64,000 bases of DNA from Flavobacterium panici (lineage in GTDB: Bacteria > Bacteroidota > Bacteroidia > Flavobacteriales > Flavobacteriaceae), in NCBI RefSeq assembly GCF_903819335.1, contig NZ_CAIJDE010000050.1, positions 1 through 64,000 of the forward strand. Reading direction: 5' to 3'. The notes beneath the pieces are model-generated. The model ran no database searches. It was given only the letters and a program-made list of their open reading frames with translations, and had not been told where the DNA came from. The position numbers and the translations under genes were made by a program. Shown here piece after piece: positions 1 through 6,185 of the stretch (position 1 is its first letter; every line of letters starts with the position of its first letter).

Positions 1-92
1 ATAATAAGGAGCGATTATTATTAAAAAACAGATTTGATTACCTAATTTTGTGAAATCGCAAATAAAATCCTGCGACTACAAAATCACTTCTG

Positions 93-1370
93 ATGAACAA
101 AACGGCTCAAATCAAAAAAAATCATCAATTTATTAAATTCCGAAAATTAGTTATTGTTTCTATTTTAATTGGCTTCCTTTCTGCCTTCCTCGGAATTTCA
201 CTTAAAAAAATTACAGAGTATTACGAAGAAATCTTCTTTCATCAAGTTTCGGTAAACCCATTATTTTATATCCTTTTTCCGGTTTTCGGATTGTCTGTAA
301 TTTATTTTTTGAGGCAATATCTTTTTAAGAAAAAAGAAAATAAAGGAATCAAAGAAGTTTTTGAAAGTACGCAAACCACAAAGAATCTTCCCTCTTATAA
401 AATCCCATCACACTTTATCAACGGATTATTGACTGTAGTTTTTGGAGGTTCAACCGGAATCGAAGTTTCTACCGTTGTTGCCACAGCCACAATTGGTTCA
501 GTTGCTCACGAGAAAGAAAATGTTTTCCGTCAGTACAAAACCGAATTAATCTGCGCCGGAGTTGCTGCCGGAGTAACTGCACTTTTCAGCAGTCCAATTG
601 CGGGAATTTTATTTGCTCTTGAAGTTATTTCCAGAAAAGTGACACGAGCTTTTATCATTTCAAATGTAATTGCGGTTTCAGTTGCCTTTGGTCTACTTTC
701 TATTTTAAAAGAAGAACCTTTGTTTGCCGTTTCTATTGAAACCTGGCATTTAAAAGCCATTCCGTATTTTATTCTTTTAGGAATTTTAGCCGGAATGAAT
801 TCGGTTTATTTAACTAAATGTGTCTTGTTTTTCAAATCACAATTCGGGAAAATCGGAACGCATTATTATAAAATCATTATAGGTTCTGCAGTTTTAAGTA
901 TTTCTTTATTTATTTTTCCTCAATTATATGGCGAAGGTTATCACGCTATAAAAGGCATTTTTGGGAATACTGCACAAATTCCATTAACGATAACATTAGC
1001 TTTAACATTCATCGGAATTTTAATTCTAAAACCAATTGTAACTTCCATAACATTAGCTTCTGGTGGCGACGGCGGCGTTTTTGCTCCGAGTCTGTTTATT
1101 GGGGCTTTCTTAGGATTATTACTGGCTTCGGTTTTAAACAGCTTTTTCCATGTAAATGTAATTCCGGTTAACTTTATGATCATCGGAATGGCGGCTGTTT
1201 TGAGCGCCAGTATTCATGCTCCATTTACAGCAATATTTTTAGTATGCGGATTAACGAACGATTATACGTTGTTTTTACCAATTCTTGTCGTTTGCTTAAT
1301 TTCAAAATACACCGCAAAAACGCTTTATCCATATACTGTATATAGTTATGCCCCAAGCTTAACGAAATAA
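93..1370 (+). CDS. ClC-family chloride channel/antiporter, divergent
   Basis: An integral membrane protein of 425 residues with about ten hydrophobic helices, the usual core length of a ClC protein without a CBS tail. ClC proteins move chloride or fluoride across the inner membrane, often in exchange for protons. The N2-helix element GGSTGIEVS (about residues 116-124) sits where most family members have GGSAGREGP, and keeps the gating glutamate. The GxFxP element is present as GGVFAP near residue 330. The first filter motif GSGIP is replaced by NKGIK, so the usual anion-binding serine is absent. Ion selectivity therefore cannot be inferred from the family. The start is the first ATG; no strong ribosome binding site is visible, as is common in this phylum. 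The HPP membrane protein follows, separated by a palindrome. Confidence 0.85.
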   Translation: MNKTAQIKKNHQFIKFRKLVIVSILIGFLSAFLGISLKKITEYYEEIFFHQVSVNPLFYILFPVFGLSVIYFLRQYLFKKKENKGIKEVFESTQTTKNLPSYKIPSHFINGLLTVVFGGSTGIEVSTVVATATIGSVAHEKENVFRQYKTELICAGVAAGVTALFSSPIAGILFALEVISRKVTRAFIISNVIAVSVAFGLLSILKEEPLFAVSIETWHLKAIPYFILLGILAGMNSVYLTKCVLFFKSQFGKIGTHYYKIIIGSAVLSISLFIFPQLYGEGYHAIKGIFGNTAQIPLTITLALTFIGILILKPIVTSITLASGGDGGVFAPSLFIGAFLGLLLASVLNSFFHVNVIPVNFMIIGMAAVLSASIHAPFTAIFLVCGLTNDYTLFLPILVVCLISKYTAKTLYPYTVYSYAPSLTK

Positions 1371-1385
1371 ATATTTTTTTTTTAG

Positions 1386-1446
1386 GCCACAGATTTTACA
1401 GATTCACACAGATTTATAATCCTTTTTAATCTGTGAAATCTGTGGC
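1386..1446. repeat. Intergenic palindrome (GCCACAGATT family)
   Basis: An imperfect inverted repeat with 19-base arms (GCCACAGATTTTACAGATT and its complement, one mismatch) around a loop of about 23 bases. The same arm word recurs at 32658-32911. It can form a long hairpin between the ClC and HPP genes and may act as a bidirectional transcription barrier; that role is inference. Confidence 0.8.
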
Positions 1447-1471
1447 AAAAAATACCACAAATTATATTATT

Positions 1472-2071
1472 ATGCCGACTCCTAAAATTAAAAGAAGCTA
1501 TCGCAAAACACGTTACATTCTTTATAAAGAAACTTTAATTGATTACAAGGAACATTTTTGGTCTTTTTTAGGATCGTTTGTTGGAATTGGAATTCTGGCT
1601 TACGTACAATCGATTCACTTTTCTGGAAGTGATGCCGTTTATTTAATTGGTTCTTTTGGAGCTTCGAGCGTTTTGGTTTACGGAATTATTCAGAGTCCGT
1701 TTTCACAGCCTCGAAATCTGGTTGGCGGACATGTAATCTCTGCTCTCGTTGGCGTAACCGTTCACAAACTGGTTCCGGATATTATGTATATCGCTGCTCC
1801 ATTGGCAGTTTCTATCGCCATAATTTTAATGCAGATTACTAAAACGCTTCATCCGCCGGGAGGCGCAACGGCTTTGATTGCTGTTATTGGAACAGAAAAA
1901 GTAAAAGCTTTGGGATATATGTATGTGCTTTCTCCAGTTTTAAGTGGCGTACTTATTTTACTTTTAACGGCTTTGATTTTTAATAATATGACTTCAAGCA
2001 GAAGTTATCCTAGTCATAGTACGTATCACAAACATTATCATAAAATTAGAAAGAGATTTACTGGGAAGTAA
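1472..2071 (+). CDS. HPP family transmembrane protein
   Basis: A small membrane protein (199 residues from the chosen start) with four or more hydrophobic helices and the family signature HPPGGATAL near residue 127. HPP proteins are poorly characterised; some relatives in cyanobacteria and plants move nitrite, so a small-anion transport role is possible but not shown. The reading frame is open back to 1433, but that stretch lies in the right arm of the palindrome at 1386-1446, so the ATG at 1472 is preferred. The C-terminus is basic and histidine/tyrosine rich. It follows a ClC gene in the same direction, which may reflect a shared role in ion handling. Confidence 0.8.
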   Translation: MPTPKIKRSYRKTRYILYKETLIDYKEHFWSFLGSFVGIGILAYVQSIHFSGSDAVYLIGSFGASSVLVYGIIQSPFSQPRNLVGGHVISALVGVTVHKLVPDIMYIAAPLAVSIAIILMQITKTLHPPGGATALIAVIGTEKVKALGYMYVLSPVLSGVLILLLTALIFNNMTSSRSYPSHSTYHKHYHKIRKRFTGK

Positions 2072-2085
2072 TACTCTTGTCTGCT

Positions 2086-2162
2086 CCTGCAAGGTTTTCA
2101 AAACCTTGTAGGTATAACTTGAGCAATACCTGAAACCTACAAGGTTTTGAAAACCTTGCAGG
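2086..2162. repeat. Inverted repeat of CAAGGTTTTCAAAACCTTG type
   Basis: Two 27-base copies, each nearly self-palindromic, face each other (CCTGCAAGGTTTTCAAAACC and its complement) around a short spacer. Together they can fold as one long hairpin or two small ones. The element lies after the HPP gene and next to a second palindrome. Confidence 0.8.
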
Positions 2163-2175
2163 AATGTGAAATATA

Positions 2176-2251
2176 CGATTGTCGCCCTGAGCGAAGTCGA
2201 AGGGCGCTCCTAATTAGATCGAGGCTTCGACTTCGCTCAGCCTGACAATCG
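2176..2251. repeat. REP-like palindrome (GACTTCGCTCAG family)
   Basis: The left arm CGATTGTCGCCCTGAGCGAA is complementary to the right arm ending CTCAGCCTGACAATCG. The core word GCTTCGACTTCGCTCAGCCT recurs at about 56922-56942, so this is a dispersed family. The rest of the gap (2252-2359) contains the upstream region of the next gene. Confidence 0.8.
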
Positions 2252-2328
2252 ACGCCACATAATCAGAAAGCTGAAAAAATCTTTTCAACAAATCGTAATT
2301 CACAATTCGTATTTCGTTTTTTATATTT

Positions 2329-2336
2329 TACCTTTG
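2329..2336 (+). promoter_or_regulatory. Candidate -7 element TACCTTTG
   Basis: It matches the Bacteroidota TAnnTTTG consensus and would start transcription about 20 bases before the ATG at 2360. No good -33 TTG is seen at the usual spacing, so support is weak. Confidence 0.3.
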
Positions 2337-2359
2337 ACCTCTCAATAAAAACAAAGATT

Positions 2360-2902
2360 ATGGTTTATAAATTTAGAGTAATTCTAGACGCCGAAGAAGA
2401 TATTTTTAGAGACATTGCTATTCTTGAAGACGATACGCTTGAGGATTTACACAATGCGATCTTCAACGCTTTTGGTTTTGACGGATCAGAAGTTGCTTCA
2501 TTTTATACTTGTGATGAGACTTGGAATCAGGAAGATGAAATTCCTCTTTTTGATACTGGCGATGTTCCGGGTGAACAAAGAACCATGAACGATTATCCGT
2601 TATCTAGTATTTTAGATAAAGAAAATACTAAGATTATCTACGTTTATGATTTCATCAGCATGTGGACTTTCTTAGTTGAACTAGCTGCTGTTGAAGATGA
2701 AGCAGTTGGAGCAACATATCCTGAAACTTTATTCTCTCACGGAGAAATGCCAGACGAAGCGCTTGAAAAAAACTTCGAAGCAGATGATATGCACAACGAT
2801 ATCTACGGAGAATTTGAAGATGATTTAGACGAAGATGATCTTGATATGTTCGAAGGCGATGACAGCTTTGAAGATTATGGATTTGAGGAAAATTGGAACT
2901 GA
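2360..2902 (+). CDS. Plasmid pRiA4b ORF-3 family protein (IS1096 passenger TnpR-like)
   Basis: A soluble 180-residue protein. The N-terminal 100 residues (VYKFRVILDAEEDIFRDIAI, then LEDLHNAIFNAFGFDGSEVA) match the pRiA4b ORF-3 domain, found in many bacteria with no firm function despite its link by name to plasmid and insertion-sequence passengers. The C-terminal 60 residues are very acidic (runs of Asp and Glu), suggesting an unstructured tail. No transposase is nearby, so it looks like an ordinary chromosomal gene. Gene end and start are clear; the role is unknown. Confidence 0.75.
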   Translation: MVYKFRVILDAEEDIFRDIAILEDDTLEDLHNAIFNAFGFDGSEVASFYTCDETWNQEDEIPLFDTGDVPGEQRTMNDYPLSSILDKENTKIIYVYDFISMWTFLVELAAVEDEAVGATYPETLFSHGEMPDEALEKNFEADDMHNDIYGEFEDDLDEDDLDMFEGDDSFEDYGFEENWN

Positions 2903-2907
2903 CGTTA

Positions 2908-3391
2908 GTTGCTAAGATTCTGAGAGACTAAGATTCTAAGTTTTTTATTTTGAAGGATTTTTCTTATTTTTAAAAATTATTTAAAAAAAAAGAAATGAGT
3001 CATTTTAGAAAAATCTTGGTTTGGCAGAAGTCAATTTCCTTAGTTACCAAAATTTACAAAGCAACAAGTACGTTTCCAAAAGAAGAAATGTTTGGATTAA
3101 CTTCGCAAATACGTCGAAGTTCAGTATCAGTTCCTAGCAATATTGCAGAAGGTTCAGGCAGGGAAAGTACTAAAGATTTTTTACGATTTTTATATATTTC
3201 TCTTGGCTCTATATTTGAAATGCAGACTCAGCTTGAAATTGCAAAAAATATAATTTACATAAACGAAGAAGAATTTAACCTTTTATATGAGGACAGTCGA
3301 GAGATCGAAAGGATGTTAGCGTCGTTAATTAGAAAAATAAAAGACAGTAACTAAAAAACTTAGAATCTTAGAAACTTAGAATCTCAGCAAC
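2908..3391. repeat. 38-bp inverted repeat bracketing the four-helix-bundle gene
   Basis: The left arm (2908-2945, beginning GTTGCTAAGATTCTGAGAGA) and the right arm (3354-3391) are complementary at 33 of 38 positions. The right arm starts at the last base of the stop codon of the enclosed gene. The RNA of the whole unit could fold with the gene as a single loop. Related words occur at 56845 and 13945, so the arms belong to a local palindrome family. Confidence 0.85.
2995..3354 (+). CDS. Four-helix bundle protein, S23/IVS type
   Basis: A 119-residue helical protein with the hallmarks of the S23 / 23S rRNA intervening-sequence protein family: an aromatic-rich start (FRKILVWQKSISLVTKIYKA), the helix-2 words SQIRRSSVSVPSNIAEGSGR, and a helix ending ASLIRKIK. 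Relatives are encoded inside intervening sequences of 23S rRNA genes in some bacteria, and the Avd protein of diversity-generating retroelements has the same fold. They are thought to bind nucleic acid. Here the gene is free-standing, far from any rRNA gene visible in the window, and is enclosed by a 38-bp inverted repeat. No reverse transcriptase is nearby. Confidence 0.88.
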   Translation: MSHFRKILVWQKSISLVTKIYKATSTFPKEEMFGLTSQIRRSSVSVPSNIAEGSGRESTKDFLRFLYISLGSIFEMQTQLEIAKNIIYINEEEFNLLYEDSREIERMLASLIRKIKDSN

Positions 3392-3398
3392 TCAAAAT

Positions 3399-4457
3399 AT
3401 GATCAATTTATTCAACACCCACATCGAGACGCTTGCGATACACCGCGTAGGGAACAAAAGCCGTAACGAAGCTATTTTTTTATCAGAGCAGCCATTTAAT
3501 CTAAAAGATGAAATTGTGCCTTTGATAAAAGAGTACTTCTTTAAACCTTTTAGAGAGAAAGAAGAAAACTATTATCAGTTTGCGCACGAAGTGGACTTGG
3601 ATTACAACGACATGTTTAAATATGCAACGGAGATTTTTGCTAATCCTTCTAATTTACAAGAGATTTCAAAAAAAATCACGACGCATTTATTTGAACAGTC
3701 GAATCATCCGCATATTAAAAACGGAGAGGTTTATGTAACGTACTTAACAAACTTAAGTATTGATAATAATGTAGTTGACGCAATCGGGATTTTTAAAAGC
3801 GAATTGCAAGCAGACTTTTTACAATTTGAAGAAAAAAACAGCAACCTGGAAATGATTTTGCAGCAAGGAATCAACCTGAGCAAATTAGATAAAGGATGTT
3901 TGATTTTTAACTATAAAAAAGAAGAAGGATACAAAATTCTAACTGTAGATAGCAACCGTTACGACGCGCGTTACTGGTTAGAGCACTTTTTATCTGTAGA
4001 CGCTTTTGAAGACGAAAACTTCATCACTAAGAAATATTTAAAATTCTGCCAAAACTTCGCAAAAGATGTGGTTTTACCAGCAGAAGACAAAAAAGAAGAA
4101 GTTATGTTTATGAACCGATCTGTGAATTATTTCGCTAAAAATGATCAGTTTGAAGAGCAAAATTTCCTGAATGAAGTATTAGACAATCCAGACTTGATTC
4201 CTGAATTCAAAAATTATAAAGTTGATAAAGGAGAAAAATACAGCATCGAAGATGTAACCTCATTCCCAATTGCTAACGCAGCAGTTTCTGACGCCAGAAA
4301 ATCGATTAAAAACGTAATTAACCTGGATACACACATTCAGATTAAAATGGATTTTATCAATCCTGAAAGTGCAGAAAAATTTGTTGAAAAAGGCTGGGAT
4401 GAAGAAAAACAAATGTATTACTACTTAGTGTATTTCAATAAAGAAGAAAAAAGCTAA
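3399..4457 (+). CDS. Nucleoid-associated protein (NdpA family)
   Basis: A 352-residue cytoplasmic protein resembling the NdpA/YejK family of nucleoid-associated proteins, which bind the chromosome. Features that fit are the N-terminal IETLAIHRVGNK, the central DAIGIFKSE with LDKGCLIFNYKK, and the C-terminal region with DIQIKMDF-like strands. Length matches the family. It lies 8 bases after the right arm of the inverted repeat, and its stop is followed by a bidirectional hairpin shared with the convergent TetR gene. Confidence 0.82.
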   Translation: MINLFNTHIETLAIHRVGNKSRNEAIFLSEQPFNLKDEIVPLIKEYFFKPFREKEENYYQFAHEVDLDYNDMFKYATEIFANPSNLQEISKKITTHLFEQSNHPHIKNGEVYVTYLTNLSIDNNVVDAIGIFKSELQADFLQFEEKNSNLEMILQQGINLSKLDKGCLIFNYKKEEGYKILTVDSNRYDARYWLEHFLSVDAFEDENFITKKYLKFCQNFAKDVVLPAEDKKEEVMFMNRSVNYFAKNDQFEEQNFLNEVLDNPDLIPEFKNYKVDKGEKYSIEDVTSFPIANAAVSDARKSIKNVINLDTHIQIKMDFINPESAEKFVEKGWDEEKQMYYYLVYFNKEEKS

Positions 4458-4487
4458 GAAGTTTTCATTTTCTATTACTTACTTAAA

Positions 4488-4527
4488 ACAAAAAATGGCA
4501 GTTACAAAATGTAATTGCCATTTTTTT
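4488..4527. terminator. Bidirectional terminator
   Basis: Stem AAAATGGCAGTTAC / GTAATTGCCATTTT with A- and T-tracts on the two sides, between the convergent genes ending at 4457 and 4547. Confidence 0.85.
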
Positions 4528-4546
4528 ATTGTTCTTATTTTCGATA

Positions 4547-5128
4547 TTATAAAAGGGAAAAAACTGCTTTTACAATATCATCATAAACTTGTTTATCTCT
4601 TTCTCCGGCGCGGGCCAAAACCCTAATTCCGGAATAATTATTAAAGATGAATCGGGCTAAAATTTTCGCATCTAACTGTTTGGAAATATGTCCTGCCTCC
4701 TGCCCTTTTTTCACTGCATTTGTAAAAACTTCTTCCATTGTGTGGCTGTTGCTTTTTACAATTTTTGCAATGTCTTCATCGTGCATGGCTAATTCTACAG
4801 AAGAATTTACCATAAAACAGCCTTTTGTAATTCTGTCTTCGAGGCTTTCTATAACTGCTTGTTTAAAAATAGCATGCAATGTTTCTTTGACATTTTCAGA
4901 TTTATCCAAAAGCTCTTTTACAGCATCTTGATTCTGCTGTTGATAGCGCTGCAAAGATTTTGAAAATAACTTTTGTTTGTCGCCAAAAGTATCATACAAA
5001 CTAGAGCGGCTTAAACCTAAATGTGTTACCAAATCCTGAGCAGATGTTCCGTTGTAACCTTTGTGCCAAAAAATTTCAATTGCTTTATCTAAAGCCTGAT
5101 CTTCATTAAATTCCTTCGTTCTAGCCAT
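4547..5128 (-). CDS. TetR/AcrR family transcriptional regulator
   Basis: A 193-residue repressor. The N-terminal helix-turn-helix reads AIEIFWHKGYNGTSAQDLVT followed by LGLSRSSLYDTFGDKQ (residues about 15-50), and the C-terminal half resembles the ligand-binding domain of the YezE/ComR type. The frame is open further upstream, but the ATG at 5128 gives the standard MARTKEF start; the longer version would run through the operator. It sits directly downstream of the dehydrogenase gene on the same strand, and matching palindromes lie before both genes, so it probably represses both. Confidence 0.88.
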   Translation of the reverse strand: MARTKEFNEDQALDKAIEIFWHKGYNGTSAQDLVTHLGLSRSSLYDTFGDKQKLFSKSLQRYQQQNQDAVKELLDKSENVKETLHAIFKQAVIESLEDRITKGCFMVNSSVELAMHDEDIAKIVKSNSHTMEEVFTNAVKKGQEAGHISKQLDAKILARFIFNNYSGIRVLARAGERDKQVYDDIVKAVFSLL

Positions 5129-5169
5129 TACATCAAAATTAAATTTCTTTACAAATATAAGAATTAAAC

Positions 5170-5183
5170 GGAACAATCGTTCC
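5170..5183. promoter_or_regulatory. Probable TetR operator, weaker copy
   Basis: GGAACAATCGTTCC, a 14-bp palindrome with one mismatched pair, lies between the dehydrogenase stop and the regulator start. It matches the core of the longer palindrome at 6004-6033, which suggests autoregulation. Confidence 0.7.
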
Positions 5184-5200
5184 TGAATAAGTCAAAAAAA

Positions 5201-5953
5201 TTATAATACTGTGTTTACAGTAAGTCCGCCGTCAACCACAATTTCTGTTCCTGTAATGAAAGAAGAATCATCAGAAGCAAGGAAACTAATTGTTTTTGCA
5301 ACCTCAGAAGCTTGTCCAAAACGTTTCAATAAGATTTTTTGACCTAAAGCAGCTCCTAAACCTTCCACTTCTTCTTTTTCTAAACCAACTTTACCATACA
5401 AAGGTGTTTCGATTGGACCAGGAGAAACTGCATTTACTCTGATTTTTCTTGGTGCTAATTCTGCTGCAAATATTCTGTTTAATGATAAAACTGCTGCTTT
5501 ACTTGCTCCATATACACTTGAACCCGGCATTCCTAATTGAGCATTTACAGAAGTATTAAAAATAATAGATCCGCCATCGTTTAAAATTGGCAATACTTTT
5601 TGAACTGTAAAATAAACTCCTTTTACATTCACGTTCATAATACTGTCATAATGATCTTCAGAAGCTGAATCTACTGGAGCAAAAGCTGCGATTCCAGCAT
5701 TTAAAAACAGAATATCTACTTTTCCAAATTGTGCTTTTACTTGTTCTACTAAACTGTCAATAGATTTTAAATCAGATTGATCTGCAACGATTCCGGTAAC
5801 GTTTAATTCTGTTTCGGCTTTTGCCAAAGCTTCTTTGTTTCTTCCTGTTACAATTACTTTTGCCCCTTTTGATACTAAATCAGCTGCTGCTGCGTATCCA
5901 ATTCCACTATTTCCACCTGTTACAATAGCTACTTTGTTTTCTAAATTTTTCAT
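5201..5953 (-). CDS. Short-chain dehydrogenase/reductase (SDR)
   Basis: A 250-residue classical SDR oxidoreductase. It has the nucleotide-binding TGGNSGIG at residues 13-20, NAG at about 87, a catalytic serine in FNTSVNAQ, and YxxxK in SVYGASKAA. The ending FITGTEIVVDGG is typical. It should reduce or oxidise a carbonyl/alcohol with NAD(P)H; the substrate is not evident. RNRK-like basic residues after the second strand (VTGRNK) favour NADPH. It is first in a two-gene unit with the TetR regulator, controlled by the palindromes at 6004-6033 and 5170-5183, so it is likely induced by a small molecule. Confidence 0.9.
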   Translation of the reverse strand: MKNLENKVAIVTGGNSGIGYAAAADLVSKGAKVIVTGRNKEALAKAETELNVTGIVADQSDLKSIDSLVEQVKAQFGKVDILFLNAGIAAFAPVDSASEDHYDSIMNVNVKGVYFTVQKVLPILNDGGSIIFNTSVNAQLGMPGSSVYGASKAAVLSLNRIFAAELAPRKIRVNAVSPGPIETPLYGKVGLEKEEVEGLGAALGQKILLKRFGQASEVAKTISFLASDDSSFITGTEIVVDGGLTVNTVL

Positions 5954-6003
5954 TTTATTTGTTATTTAAGTTATTGATTATTCAATTATTATGGTACAAA
6001 GAT

Positions 6004-6033
6004 ATAATAACGGAACGATCGTTCCGTTATTAT
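6004..6033. promoter_or_regulatory. Probable TetR operator, 30-bp perfect palindrome
   Basis: A perfect 30-bp palindrome centred on CGGAACGATCGTTCCG, about 50 bases upstream of the dehydrogenase start. Its GGAAC-N4-GTTCC core is shared with the site at 5170-5183. Perfect symmetry and place fit binding by a dimeric TetR protein. Confidence 0.8.
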
Positions 6034-6154
6034 TAAAGTTAATTTTTTGTTAAAATAATTATTCACTTCTGAAAGTGCCATTTTATAAGGGTTTATATCT
6101 ATGTAACCATAAAGGAAACAAATCGTAAAATGTCGCCAATTCTTAATTTATGCT

Positions 6155-6162
6155 TAATTTTG
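6155..6162 (+). promoter_or_regulatory. Candidate -7 element TAATTTTG
   Basis: It matches TAnnTTTG. Transcription would start near 6168, which excludes the upstream ATG at 6150 and supports the ATG at 6186 for the GAF-domain gene. No clear -33 element is seen. Confidence 0.35.
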
Positions 6163-6185
6163 TATTTCTAAAAACAAAAAAACAG

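Noticed and set aside
1433..1471. Longer N-terminus of the HPP protein
   Set aside because: It would be encoded by the arm of a dispersed palindrome; the ATG at 1472 gives a normal start.
2360..2902. An insertion sequence, suggested by the IS1096 passenger family name
   Set aside because: No transposase or terminal repeats lie around this gene, and the family is widespread on chromosomes.
2995..3354. Avd protein of a diversity-generating retroelement
   Set aside because: No reverse transcriptase and no template or variable repeat is visible nearby.
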